Source: Coccinella septempunctata (lineage: Eukaryota > Arthropoda > Insecta > Coleoptera > Coccinellidae). Taken from it: a stretch of 64,000 nucleotides of DNA. Below the pieces are notes generated by a model. It searched no databases. It saw only the letters and a list, made by a program, of their open reading frames with translations, and was not told where the DNA came from. Shown one piece after another: positions 1 to 12,280 of this stretch. The first letter of the stretch is position 1. The number at the start of each line of letters is the position of its first letter. The stretch covers positions 15,936,501 to 16,000,500 of the forward strand of contig NC_058191.1 in NCBI RefSeq assembly GCF_907165205.1. Reading direction: 5' to 3'. The position numbers and the translations under genes are program-made.

Positions 1-884
1 ACTGAGTACAGTTTCGGGATTTGGGTCGAATTGATCCAATAGTTCCTTGGGAATTGAAATGATATTTTGTCGAATTGACCACTGAAATCTCAATTCCTAT
101 CTGAACTATCGAACTGAATTTCAACATGTGCATCTCAATTCGAAAACTGTGTGAAATTTCAAGATTTGGTTCGAATTGAACCAACAGTTTTTGAGGAATT
201 GATATCACACTTTGCCGAAAAGACCACCGAAATCTCGATTCCTATCTGAACTATCGAACTGAAATTCAACATGTGCATCTCAATCCGAAAACTATGTGCA
301 GTTTCAAGATTTGGTTCGAATTGATCCAACAGTTTTCGAGGAATTGATATCACACTTTGCCGAATTGACCACTGAAATTTCAATTCCTATCTGAATTATC
401 GAACTGAAATTCAACATGTGCATCTCAATTCGAAAACTGAGTACAGTTTCGGGATTTGGGTCGAATTGATCCAATAGTTCCTTGATAATTGAAATGATAT
501 TTTGTCGAATCGACCACTGAAATCTCAATTCCTATCAGAACTATCGAACTGAAATTCAACATGTGCATCTCATTTCGAAAACTGTGTACAGTTTCGAGAT
601 TTTGGTCGAATTGGTCCAATAGTTCCTTAGGAATTGAAATGATAATATGTCGAATCGACCACTGAAATCTCAATTCCTATCAGAACTATCGAACTGAAAT
701 TCAACATGTGCATCTCAATTCGAAAACTATGTGCAGTTTCAAGATTTGGTTCGAATTGATCCAACAGTTTTCGAGGAATTGATATCAAACTTTGCCGAAA
801 AGACCACCGAAATCTCGATTCCTATCTGAACTATCGAACTGAAATTCAACATGTGCATCTCAATTCGAAAACTGAGTACAGTCA
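1..884 (-). repeat. 145-bp satellite block 1, minus orientation
   Basis: Head-to-tail AT-rich monomers of 145 bp, recognisable by the recurring words ATGTGCATCTCAATTCGAAA and GAATTGATATCACACTTTGC. Successive matching positions are 145 bases apart. Each monomer gives short open frames of 74-82 codons on the minus strand, but 145 is not a multiple of three, so the frame drifts at every monomer and no long protein is possible. The block is cut by the window start and ends where LINE-derived sequence begins near 885. Confidence 0.93.
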
Positions 885-1232
885 ATCAAAAATTCTAAGA
901 ATATTAACAAACGCACCCTGGTACGTTACGAACCAAACGCTCCATACAGATCTAAAGATCCCATACGTGAAAGAAGTCATCCAGGACAGAAGTTGCAGAC
1001 ATGACGCAATACTCGGAAGCCATCCTAACGCCCTAATCCGACCACTGACTAAACCCCCAGATACCAGACGACTGAAGAGAAACTGGCCAGCAGATCTGAA
1101 GGATGCCTGAGGACTTATCACTGGATAAGACCTCATAACGCCACTTAGGAGCCTACAGCTCTGAACCAGCAAACAGGCCCATAGAATGAATACATTCTGA
1201 TTGCTTGTATACGTACTATAATAAAAAAAAAA
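885..1232 (+). pseudogene. 3' end of a Jockey-clade LINE (RT C-terminus and poly-A)
   Basis: The open frame, ending at TGA 1108-1110, encodes a peptide beginning QSKILRILTNAPWYVTN and ending NWPADLKDA. This resembles the extreme C-terminal region that follows the reverse transcriptase of Jockey-clade elements, which typically shows an NAPWYV-like motif. About 110 bases of 3' untranslated sequence and an A-run near 1223-1232 follow. The fragment is 5'-truncated: satellite runs straight into it at about 885. It has no RT catalytic part and cannot act alone. It differs from the two better preserved Jockey families further along. Confidence 0.75.
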
Positions 1233-1332
1233 TATCAGGATATCCCTTCGATCGATGGTTGTCATGGCACAATGTAATTATTTGTTTGCAAGTGTCAATG
1301 AAGATTATAAAACCTTCAAAAATTCTTGATAC

Positions 1333-2295
1333 GTGTTTCTAAAAATGTCGATCGGTGACGACGAGGTTGTAGTTCCCGAGAGCATTATAGAGAAAGCAAA
1401 TGAGGCAGCAGAACAAGTTATTCCATTGAAATCAAAAACTTTGTACGAAAAGGAATATACAGCGTTTTGTACTTGGAGAAATAATATGAAAGCCGAAGGT
1501 GTCAACGAAAAAAATCATTTTGGCTTATATTTCTAAAAGGTTCAAAAAAGTTGAGTCGTCGTTCTTATGGTCCTTCTATTTGCAACTCAGAAAAATGTTG
1601 GCTCTGAAAGAAAAAATAGACATCGGCAGATTTTACCAAATCACCGCCTTTTTGAAGCAACATTCTAGAGGATACCTGGCAAAGAAGTCGAAATTATTCA
1701 CAAGAGAGGAGTTGGAATATGTTTTAGATGCCGCTCCTGATGAGCAATATTTATTGATAAAGGTAGTTTTTATTATGGGTGTTGCAGGAGGGTGTAGAAT
1801 TGGCCAGCTGGTGAATATGGTCGTAGGTGATGTGGAAGATCAGGACAGCGTATTGGTTATTCAGCTTCCTGATAAAAAACCTTTAAGAAAAGAGTTTTCA
1901 CTATGGTCAATGGTAGTGATAAGGTTGCTGCACTTGATATATTCCGCAAGTATAAGAACTTGAGGCCAAACAAAGTTGATCACAAGCGACTATTCCTTAA
2001 TTATAAAAACGAAAAATGTACTTTCCAGCCTGTAGGTATGAACTCATTTTGTAAAATGCCCGCTACAATTGCAAAGTATTTGGGTCTTTCTGATGCTGAA
2101 CAATATGCAGGGCACACTTTCAGGCGATCTTCTGCAACCCTTCTCACAAATTCTGGACCAGAAGGATATATTGAGGATCCATTTCAGAACAGAATCAATA
2201 TTTCTGAACAAATACTTGGTGGGGTGACACTAAAACCGGAGTTTCTGATGCAGAAGTGGATATTCCAGCAGGGCCTGAGGGAAATCGGTGCTTTA

Positions 2296-2333
<38 letters not shown>

Positions 2334-2345
2334 TGGTGACCCTCA
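1333..2345 (+). pseudogene. Decayed Crypton-like tyrosine recombinase
   Basis: Three overlapping open segments in different frames (1333-1536, 1499-1963, 1903-2358) make one broken tyrosine-recombinase-like protein. The N-terminal segment has a helical SAM-like character (KTLYEKEYTAFCTWR). The catalytic part shows the first arginine in GGCRIGQL near 1796, the H-x-x-R box as HTFRRSSATLL near 2116-2148, and a possible catalytic tyrosine in EGYIED (codon 2167-2169). From memory of the family, a short helix normally lies between NSG and EGYIED, and it appears deleted here. Two frameshifts, that gap and a TC microsatellite at the end mark it as dead. Assignment to Crypton rather than a related eukaryotic recombinase family is an inference. 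Confidence 0.72.
2296..2333. repeat. (TC)n microsatellite
   Basis: A run of TC dinucleotides with one interruption, directly after the recombinase remnant. The apparent LSLSLSLS reading frame here is only translated microsatellite. Confidence 0.95.
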
Positions 2346-2586
2346 AAATGCCAGTTAGACAGCAGGTCGGAAGAAGCTGTCAACCTGCAACTTGATCGGT
2401 GGGAAATCGGCAAAATATTGACAAAATAGAAACAAGATACGGTAAAGGCCCCAAGTCCTCTTGGGACCCAACGGCGGTCGAACGGTCACGGAAATCGGCA
2501 ATCTACGCCTAAAATGACTAGATCAAGTCTGAACGTTAGGTCGGTATATTCAGCTAGTTAAACGGACTAAAGAAAGCGGAAAATAC
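2346..2586. other. Unassigned spacer
   Basis: About 240 bases of non-satellite sequence with no reading frame of note. It may be the remaining 3' end of the recombinase element. It ends where satellite restarts near 2587. Confidence 0.5.
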
Positions 2587-3922
2587 AGTTTTTAGGAATT
2601 GATATCACACTTTGCCGAATTGACCACTGAAATCTCGATTCCTATATGAACTATCGAACTGAAATTCAACATGTGCATCTCAATTCGAAAACTGTGTACA
2701 GTTTCGAGATTTGGGTCGAATTGATTCAATAGTTCCTTAGGAATTGAAATGATACTATGTCGAATCGACCACTGAAATCTCAATTCCTATCAGAACTATC
2801 ATACTGAAATTCAACATGTGCATCTCAATTCGAAAACTATGTGCAGTTTCAAGATTTGGTTCGAATTGATCCAACAGTTTTTAGGAATTGATATCACACT
2901 TTGTCGAATTGATCCAATATTTCCTTGGGAATTGAAATGATATTTTGTCGAATCGACCACGGAAATCTCAATTCCTATCTGAACTATCGAACTGAAATTC
3001 AACATGTGCATCTCAATTTGAAAACTGAATACAGTTTCGGGATTTGGGTCGAATTGATCCAATAGTTCCTTGTGAATGGAAATGATATTTTGTCGAATCG
3101 ACCACTGAAATCTCATTTCCTATCAGAACTATCGAACTGAAATTCAACATGTGCATCTCATTTCGAAAACTGTGTGAAATTTCAAGATTTGGTTCGAATT
3201 GATCCAACAGTTTTCGAGGAATTGATATCACCCTTTCCCGAATTGACCACTGAAATCTCAATTCCTATCTAAACTATCTAACTGAAATTCAACATGTGCA
3301 TCTCAATTCGAAAACTGTGTGCAGTTTCAAGATTTGGTTCGAATTGATCCAACAGTTTTCGAGGAATTGATATCACACTTTGCCGAATTGACAACTGAAA
3401 TCTCAATTCCTATCTAAACTATCGAACTGAATTTCAACATGTGCATCTCAATTCGAAAACTGTGTGCAGTTTCAAGATTTGGTTCGAATTGATCCAACCG
3501 TTTTCGAGGAATTGATATCACACTTTGCCGAATAGACCGCTGAAATCTCAATTCCTATCTAAACTATCGAACTGAAATTCAACATGTACATCTCAATTCG
3601 AAAACTGTGTGCAGTTTCAAGATTTGGTTCGAATTGATCCAACAGTTTTCGAGGAATTGATATCACACTTTGCCGAATTGACCACTGAAATCTCAATTCC
3701 TATCACAACTATCGAACCGAAATTCAACATGTGCATCTCATTTCGAAAACTATGTACAGTTTCGAGATTTTGGTCGAATTGATCCAATAGTTCTTTAGGA
3801 ATTGAAATGATAATATGTCGAATCGACCACTGAAATCTCAATTCCTATCAGAACTATCGAAATGAAATTCAACATGTGCATCTCAATTCTAAAACTATGT
3901 GCAGCTTCAAGATTTGGTTCAA
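2587..3922 (-). repeat. 145-bp satellite block 2, minus orientation
   Basis: About nine monomers of the same 145-bp satellite in the orientation of block 1, with occasional internal deletions, for example around 2900 where a monomer is shortened. It forms most of the spacer of the IR1 palindrome. Confidence 0.92.
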
Positions 3923-3926
3923 TTGA

Positions 3927-4337
3927 TCATCAGGAGCGGCATCTAAAACATATTCCAACTCCTCTCTTGTGAATAATTTCGACTTCTTTGCCAGGTATCC
4001 TCTAGAATGTTGCTTCAAAAAGGCGGTGATTTGGTAAAATCTGCCGATGTCTATTTTTTCTTTCAGAGCCAACATTTTTCTGAGTTGCAAATAGAAGGAC
4101 CATAAGAACGACGACTCAACTTTTTTGAACCTTTTAGAAATATAAGCCAAAATGATTTTTTTCGTTGACACCTTCGGCTTTCATATTATTTCTCCAAGTA
4201 CAAAACGCTGTATATTCCTTTTCGTACAAAGTTTTTGATTTCAATGGAATAACTTGTTCTGCTGCCTCATTTGCTTTCTCTATAATGCTCTCGGGAACTA
4301 CAACCTCGTCGTCACCGATCGACATTTTTAGAAACAC
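3927..4337 (-). pseudogene. Truncated second copy of the Crypton-like recombinase
   Basis: Inverted duplicate of the N-terminal half of the remnant at 1333-1743, with the same two out-of-frame segments (4134-4337, and the following frame down to 3927). It stops before the catalytic arginine region. A minus-strand frame that runs on into satellite creates a meaningless chimeric tail. Confidence 0.8.
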
Positions 4338-4437
4338 GTATCAAGAATTTTTGAAGGTTTTATAATCTTCATTGACACTTGCAAACAAATAATTACATTG
4401 TGCCATGACAACCATCGATCGAAGGGATATCCTGATA

Positions 4438-4785
4438 TTTTTTTTTATTATAGTACGTATACAAGCAATCAGAATGTATTCATTCTATGGGCCTGTTTGC
4501 TGGTTCAGAGCTGTAGGCTCCTAAGTGGCGTTATGAGGTCTTATCCAGTGATAAGTCCTCAGGCATCCTTCAGATCTGCTGGCCAGTTTCTCTTCAGTCG
4601 TCTGGTATCTGGGGGTTTGGTCAGTGGTCGGATTAGGGCGTTAGGATGGCTTCCGAGTATTGCGTCATGTCTGCAACTTCTGTCCTGGATGACTTCTTTC
4701 ACGTATGGGATCTTTAGATCTGTATGGAGCGTTTGGTTCGTAACGTACCAGGGTGCGTTTGTTAATATTCTTAGAATTTTTGATT
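4438..4785 (-). pseudogene. Second copy of the Jockey-clade LINE 3' tail
   Basis: Inverted duplicate of 885-1232, encoding the same 85-codon tail on the minus strand and differing by one adenine in the A-run. The plus-strand reading frame of 129 codons over it is a shadow. Confidence 0.8.
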
Positions 4786-7700
4786 GACTGTACTCAGTTT
4801 TCGAATTGAGATGCACATGTTGAATTTCAGTTCGATAGTTCAGATAGGAATCGAGATTTCGGTGGTCTTTTCGGCAAAGTTTGATATCAATTCCTCGAAA
4901 ACTGTTGGATCAATTCGAACCAAATCTTGAAACTGCACATAGTTTTCGAATTGAGATGCACATGTTGAATTTCAGTTCGATAGTTCTGATAGGAATTGAG
5001 ATTTCAGTGGTCGATTCGACATATTATCATTTCAATTCCCAAGGAACTATTGGATCAATTCGACCCAAATCCCGAAACTGTACTCAGTTTTCGAATTGAG
5101 ATGCACATGTTGAATTTCAGTTCGATAATTCAGATAGGAATTGAAATTTCAGTGGTCAATTCGGCAAAGTGTGATATCAATTCCTCGAAAACTGTTGGAT
5201 CAATTCGAACCAAATCTTGAAACTGCACATAGTTTTCGGATTGAGATGCACATGTTGAATTTCAGTTCGATAGTTCAGATAGGAATTGAGATTTCATTGG
5301 TCAATTCGGCAAAGTGTGATATCAATTCCTCGAAAACTGTTGGATCAATTCGAACCAAATCTTGAAACTGCACATAGTTTTCGGATTGAGATGCACATGT
5401 TGAATTTCAGTTCGATAGTTCAGATAGGAATCGAGATTTCGGTGGTCTTTTCGGCAAAGTGTGATATCAATTCCTCAAAAACTGTTGGTTCAATTCGAAC
5501 CAAATCTTGAAATTTCACACAGTTTTCGAATTGAGATGCACATGTTGAAATTCAGTTCGATAGTTCAGATAGGAATTGAGATTTCAGTGGTCAATTCGAC
5601 AAAATATCATTTCAATTCCCAAGGAACTATTGGATCAATTCGACCCAAATCCCGAAACTGTACTCAGTTTTTGAATTGAGATGCACATGTTGAATTTCAG
5701 TTCGATAGTTCAGATAGGAATTGAGATTTCAGTGGTCAATTCGGCAAAGTGTGATATCAATTCCTAAAAACTGTTGGATCAATTCGAACCAAATCTTGAA
5801 ACTGCACATAGCTTTCGAATTGAGATGCACATGTTGAATTTCAGTTCGATAGTTCTGATAGGAATTGAGATTTCAGTGGTCGATTCGACATATTTTCATT
5901 TCAATTCCTAAGGAACTATTGGATCAATTCGACCAAAATCTCGAAACTGTACACAGTTTTCGAAATGAGATGCACATGTTGAATTTCAGTTCGATAGTTC
6001 AGATAGGAATCGAGATTTCGGTGGTCTTTTCGGCAAAGTGTGATATCAATTCCTCAAAAACTGTTGGATCAATTCGAACCAAATCTCGAAACAGCACATG
6101 GTTTCCGAATTGAGATGCACATGTTGAATTTCAGTTCGATAGTTCTGATAGGAATTGAGATTTCAGTGGTCGACTCGACAAAATATCATTTCAATTCCCA
6201 AGGAACTATTGAATCAATTCGACCCAAATCCCGAAACTGTACTCAGTTTTCGAATTGAGATGCACATGTTGAATTTCAGTTCGATAATTCAGATAGGAAT
6301 TGAAATTTCAGTGGTCAATTCGGCAAAGTGTGATATCAATTCCTCGAAAACTGTTGGATCAATTCGAACCAAATCTTGAAACTGCACATAGTTTTCGGAT
6401 TGAGATGCACATGTTGAATTTCAGTTCGATAGTTCAGATAGGAATTGAGATTTCATTGGTCAATTCGGCAAAGTGTGATATCAATTCCTCGAAAACTGTT
6501 GGATCAATTCGAACCAAATCTTGAAACTGCACATAGTTTTCGGATTGAGATGCACATGTTGAATTTCAGTTCGATAGTTCAGATAGGAATCGAGATTTCG
6601 GTGGTCTTTTCGGCAAAGTGTGATATCAATTCCTCAAAAACTGTTGGTTCAATTCGAACCAAATCTTGAAATTTCACACAGTTTTCGAATTGAGATGCAC
6701 ATGTTGAAATTCAGTTCGATAGTTCAGATAGGAATTGAGATTTCAGTGGTCAATTCGACAAAATATCATTTCAATTCCCAAGGAACTATTGGATCAATTC
6801 GACCCAAATCCCGAAACTGTACTCAGTTTTTGAATTGAGATGCACATGTTGAATTTCAGTTCGATAGTTCAGATAGGAATTGAGATTTCAGTGGTCAATT
6901 TGGCAAAGTGTGATATCAATTCCTAAAAACTGTTGGATCAATTCGAACCAAATCTTGAAACTGCACATAGCTTTCGAATTGAGATGCACATGTTGAATTT
7001 CAGTTCGATAGTTCTGATAGGAATTGAGATTTCAGTGCTCGATTCGACATATTTTCATTTCAATTCCTAAGGAACTATTGGATCAATTCGACCAAAATCT
7101 CGAAACTGTACACAGTTTTCGAAATGAGATGCACATGTTGAATTTCAGTTCGATAGTTCAGATAGGAATCGAGATTTCGGTGGTCTTTTCGGCAAAGTGT
7201 GATATCAATTCCTCAAAAACTGTTGGATCAATTCGAACCAAATCTCGAAACAGCACATGGTTTCCGAATTGAGATGCACATGTTGAATTTCAGTTCGATA
7301 GTTCTGATAGGAATTGAGATTTCAGTGGTCGACTCGACAAAATATCATTTCAATTCCCAAGGAACTATTGAATCAATTCGACCCAAATCCCGAAACTGTA
7401 CTCAGTTTTCGAATTGAGATGCACATGTTGAATTTCAGTTCGATAGTTCAGATAGGAATTGAGATTTCAGTGGTCAATTCGGCAAAGTGTGATATCAATT
7501 CCTAAAAACTGTTGGATCAATTCGAACCAAATCTTGAAACTGCACATAGCTTTCGAATTGAGATGCACATGTTGAATTTCAGTTCGATAGTTCTGATAGG
7601 AATTGAGATTTCAGTGGTCGATTCGACATATTATCATTTCAATTCCTAAGGAACTATTGGATCAATTCGACCAAAATCTCGAAACTGTACACAGTTTTCG

Positions 7701-10092
7701 AAATGAGATGCACATGTTGAATTTCAGTTCGATAGTTCTGATAGGAATTGAGATTTCAGTGGTCTATTCGGCAAAGTGTGATATCAATTCCTCAAAAACT
7801 GTTGGATCAATTCGAACCAAATCTTGAAACTGCACATAGCTTTCGAATTGAGATGCACATGTTGAATTTCAGTTCGATAGTTCTGATAGGAATTGAGATT
7901 TCAGTGGTCGATTCGACATATTATCATTTCAATTCCTAAGGAACTATTGGATCAATTCGACCAAAATCTCGAAACTGTACTCAGTTTTCGAATTGAGATG
8001 CACATGTTGAATTTCAGTTCGATAGTTCAGATAGGAATTGAGATTTCAGTGGTCAATTCGGCAAAATGTGATATCAATTCTTCGAAAACTGTTGGATCAA
8101 TTCGATCCAAATCTTGAAACTGCACATACTTTTCGAATTGAGATGCACATGTTGAATTTCAGTTCGATAGTTCAGATAGGAATCGAGATTTCGTTGGTCT
8201 TTTCGGCAAAGTTTGATATCAATTCCTCGAAAACTGTTGGATCAATTCGAACCAAATCTTGAAACTGCACATAGTTTTCGAATTGAGATGCACATGTTGA
8301 ATTTCAGTTCGATAGTTCTGATAGGAATTGAGATTTCAGTGGTCGATTCGACATATTATCATTTCAATTCCTAAGGAACTATTGGACCAATTCGACCAAA
8401 ATCTCGAAACTGTACACAGTTTTCGAAATGAGATGCACATGTTGAATTTCAGTTCGATAGTTCTGATAGGAATTGAGATTTCAGTGGTCGATTCGACAAA
8501 ATATCATTTCAATTCCCAAGGAACTATTGGATCAATTCGACCCAAATCCCGAAACTGTACTCAGTTTTCGAATTGAGATGCACATGTTGAATTTCAGTTC
8601 GATAATTCAGATAGGAATTGAAATTTCAGTGGTCAATTCGGCAAAGTGTGATATCAATTCCTCGAAAACTGTTGGATCAATTCGAACCAAATCTTGAAAC
8701 TGCACATAGTTTTCGGATTGAGATGCACATGTTGAATTTCAGTTCGATAGTTCAGATAGGAATTGAGATTTCATTGGTCAATTCGGCAAAGTGTGATATC
8801 AATTCCTCGAAAACTGTTGGATCAATTCGAACCAAATCTTGAAACTGCACATAGTTTTCGGATTGAGATGCACATGTTGAATTTCAGTTCGATAGTTCAG
8901 ATAGGAATCGAGATTTCGGTGGTCTTTTCGGCAAAGTGTGATATCAATTCCTCAAAAACTGTTGGTTCAATTCGAACCAAATCTTGAAATTTCACACAGT
9001 TTTCGAATTGAGATGCACATGTTGAAATTCAGTTCGATAGTTCAGATAGGAATTGAGATTTCAGTGGTCAATTCGACAAAATATCATTTCAATTCCCAAG
9101 GAACTATTGGATCAATTCGACCCAAATCCCGAAACTGTACTCAGTTTTTGAATTGAGATGAACATGTTGAATTTCAGTTCGATAGTTCAGATAGGAATTG
9201 AGATTTCAGTGGTCAATTCGGCAAAGTGTGATATCAATTCCTAAAAACTGTTGGATCAATTCGAACCAAATCTTGAAACTGCACATAGCTTTCGAATTGA
9301 GATGCACATGTTGAATTTCAGTTCGATAGTTCTGATAGGAATTGAGATTTCAGAGGTCGATTCGACATATTTTCATTTCAATTCCTAAGGAACTATTGGA
9401 TCAATTCGACCAAAATCTCGAAACTGTACACAGTTTTCGAAATGAGATGCACATGTTGAATTTCAGTTCGATAGTTCAGATAGGAATCGAGATTTCGGTG
9501 GTCTTTTCGGCAAAGTGTGATATCAATTCCTCAAAAACTGTTGGATCAATTCGAACCAAATCTCGAAACAGCACATGGTTTCCGAATTGAGATGCACATG
9601 TTGAATTTCAGTTCGATAGTTCTGATAGGAATTGAGATTTCAGTGGTCGACTCGACAAAATATCATTTCAATTCCCAAGGAACTATTGAATCAATTCGAC
9701 CCAAATCCCGAAACTGTACTCAGTTTTCGAATTGAGATGCACATGTTGAATTTCAGTTCGATAGTTCAGATAGGAATTGAGATTTCAGTGGTCAATTCGG
9801 CAAAGTGTGATATCAATTCCTAAAAACTGTTGGATCAATTCGAACCAAATCTTGAAACTGCACATAGCTTTCGAATTGAGATGCACATGTTGAATTTCAG
9901 TTCGAAAGTTCTGATAGGAATTGAGATTTCAGTGGTCGATTCGACATATTATCATTTCAATTCCTAAGGAACTATTGGATCAATTCGACCAAAATCTCGA
10001 AACTGTACTCAGTTTTCGAATTGAGATGCACATGTTGAATTTCAGTTCGATAGTTCAGATAGGAATTGAGATTTCAGTGGTCAATTCGGCAA
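4786..10092 (+). repeat. 145-bp satellite block 3, plus orientation
   Basis: More than 35 monomers in plus orientation. Equivalent positions (4996, 5141, 5286; 7603, 7748, 7893, 8038) are exactly 145 apart. Monomers differ by diagnostic substitutions such as GGTCTTTTCGGC against GGTCAATTCGGC, which allows higher-order structure to be read. The array ends abruptly at a head-to-head switch at about 10092/10093. Confidence 0.95.
4996..9735 (+). repeat. 8-monomer higher-order repeat, period 1159 bp
   Basis: The same diagnostic monomer recurs at 4996, 6155, 7314, 8473 and 9632, always 1159 bases apart, which is eight monomers minus one base. Blocks starting at 4996, 6155 and 8473 share the same order of variants, including the monomer at 5461, 6620 and 8938 and the one at 5865, 7024 and 9342. 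The block at 7314-8472 keeps the spacing but has different internal monomers. This is higher-order organisation from recent amplification of an eight-monomer unit. Confidence 0.85.
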
Positions 10093-11611
10093 ATTCAACA
10101 TGTGCATCTCAATTCGAAAACTGAGTACAGTTTCGGGATTTGGGTCGAATTGATTCAATAGATCCTTGGGAATTGAAATGATATTTTGTCGACTCGACCA
10201 CTGAAATCTCAATTCCTATCAGAACTATCGAACTGAAATTCAACATGTACATCTCAATTCGAAAACTATGTGCTGTTTCGAGATTTGGTTCGAATTGATC
10301 CAACAGTTTTTGAGGAATTGATATCACACTTTGCCGGAAAGGCAACTGAAATCTCAATTCCTATCAGAACTATCGAACTGAAATTCAACATGTGCATCTC
10401 ATTTCGAAAACTGTGTACAGGTTCGAGATTTTGGTCGAATTGATCCAATAGTTCCTTAGGAATTGAAATGATAATATGTCGAATCGACATCTGAAATCTC
10501 AATTCCTATCAGAACTATCGAACTGAAATTCAACATGTGCATCTCAATTCGAAAACTATGTGCAGTTTCAAGATTTGGTTCGAATTAATCCAACAGTTTT
10601 TAGGAATTGATATCACACTTTGCCGAATTGACCACTGAAATCTCAATTCCTATCTGAACTATCGAACTGAAATTCAACATGTGCATCTCAATTCGAAAAC
10701 CGAGTAAAGTTTCGGGATTTGGGTCGAATTGATCCAACAGTTCCTTGGGAATTGAAATGATATTTTGTCGAATCGATCACTGAAACCTCAATTCCTATCA
10801 GAACTATCGAACTGAAATTCAACATGTGCATCTCAATCTCTCAAACCATGTGCTGTTTCGAGATTTGGTTCGAATTGATCCAACAGTTTTTGTGGAATTG
10901 ATATCACACTTTGCAGAAAAGACCACCGAAATCTCGATTCCTATCTGAACTATCGAACTGAAATTCAACATGTGCATCTCAATTCGAAAACTATCTGCAG
11001 TTTCAAGATTTGGGTCGAAATGGTCCAACAGTTTTTAGGAATTGATATCACACTTTGCCGAATTGAACACTGAAATCTCAATTCCTATCTGAACTATCGA
11101 ACTGAAATTCAACATGTGCATCTCAATTCGAAAACTGAGTACAGTTTCGGGATTTGGGTCGAATTGATTCAATAGATCCTTGGGAATTGAAATGATATTT
11201 TGTCGAATCGACCACTGAAATCTCAATTCCTATCAGAACTATCGAACTGAAATTCAACATGTGCATCTCAATTCGAAAACCATGTGCTGTTTCGAGATTT
11301 GGTTCGAATTGATCCAACAGTTTTTGAGGAATTGATATCACACTTTGCCGGAAAGGCAACTGAAATCTCAATTCCTATCAGAACTATCGAACTGAAATTC
11401 AACATGTGCATCTCATTTCGAAACCTGTGTACAGGTTCGAGATTTTGGTCGAATTGATCCAATAGTTCCTTAGGAATTGAAATGATAATATGTCGAATCG
11501 ACCACTGAAATCTCAATTCCTATCAGAACTATCGAACTGAAATTCAACATGTGCATCTCAATTCGAAAACTATGTGCAGTTTCAAGATTTGGTTCGAATT
11601 AATCCAACAGT
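10093..11611 (-). repeat. 145-bp satellite block 4, minus orientation
   Basis: About ten monomers in minus orientation, starting at the switch near 10093 and ending where Jockey-clade RT sequence begins near 11612. Two stretches (10109-10357 and 11123-11371) are near duplicates about 1014 bases apart, again suggesting a multi-monomer unit. Confidence 0.92.
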
Positions 11612-12280
11612 AATATAATATTTTGATCGAATATCCAGCACTTCTCATCTTAAATATTAATCCTTCATGCCATACTCTGTCGAGAGCTCTGGTGACGTCA
11701 AGTAAAACAAGACCTGTGGCTTGTTTATTTTGGAATCCCTCTGTAATGTACTCTGTGAGCCTTAATAATCGTTGCTCTGTTGAATGCTCTCTTCTGAATC
11801 CGAACAGTTCTGGCGGTATCAGTTTCAGATTTTCGGTTTCCTTATTTAGCCTCGTGGCGATAATCCTTTCTACTACTTTTCCTAACGCCGACAGTAGACT
11901 TATCGGTCTGTAGATTTGTGGGAACTTCTTCTCATTAAATGGTTTATTGAATACTTTGACTTCCGCTGTTTTCCATTTTTCTGGGTAGTGTTCTGTCCTC
12001 ATGATTCCATTCGTGATATTTGTTAGAGCGGCTATACATTTTCTAGGTAATTCCTTTAACATAACATTCGTTGTTTTATCGCTTCCGGGAGCTTTCCTCT
12101 TCTTCCAACTTCTAATTATCTCCCTGATTTCATTTGGCGATCTTGGCTTGTCTATTTCAGCAGCCGCTGGTAATTCATCATTTTCTTCCAAATCTTCATT
12201 ATCGTCGTCTATCCTGTAATTTATTCTCGATTCTCTTTCGATCGAGTCCGCCAATGCATCTGCCTTATCAGTATTAGTCT
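11612..12280 (-). pseudogene. Jockey family 2 reverse transcriptase fragment
   Basis: Minus-strand frame encoding the front half of a LINE reverse transcriptase: KKRKAPGSDK, then FPQIYRPISLLSALGK, FGFRREHSTEQ and the first catalytic box LVLLDVTRALDRVWHEG. It lacks endonuclease, the xADD box and the C-terminus, and breaks straight into satellite at 11612. The other end joins an inverted piece of an unrelated LINE at about 12280. It is close in sequence to the fragment at 15831-16397. Its first aspartate is kept, but the usual AFD of this box reads ALD. Confidence 0.88.

Larger units (their letters stand above)
1..1743. repeat. Left arm of large inverted repeat IR1
   Basis: Positions 1-1743 are the near-perfect reverse complement of 3927-5668, with a spacer of about 2.2 kb. 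Paired positions sum to 5670 near the inner end and 5669 near the outer end. The one-base change comes from an adenine run of 10 here (about 1223-1232) against 9 in the other arm. The arm holds satellite, a LINE 3' tail and the 5' part of a Crypton-like element. Homology stops inside the recombinase sequence at the codons for AAPD. The arm may extend beyond the window. Confidence 0.9.
3927..5668. repeat. Right arm of large inverted repeat IR1
   Basis: Reverse complement of 1-1743. It contains, on the minus strand, the recombinase N-terminal part (3927-4337) and the LINE tail (about 4438-4785), then satellite in plus orientation. The frameshift inside the recombinase is shared by both arms, so the copy arose after that decay. 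Confidence 0.9.

Noticed and set aside
4996..9735. CENP-B box in the satellite
   Set aside because: TTCG...CGAA words occur, but I found no match to the NTTCGNNNNANNCGGGN pattern on either strand in the typical monomers.
159..10357. Dozens of 63-82 codon frames in the satellite with a conserved MRFQWSIRQ-type peptide
   Set aside because: They repeat with the monomer, which is 145 bases and not a multiple of three, so each frame ends after about one and a half monomers. Conservation follows from satellite homogeneity, not coding.
1..11611. CRISPR-like regular repeats
   Set aside because: The repeats are contiguous 145-bp monomers without unique spacers in a eukaryotic context.
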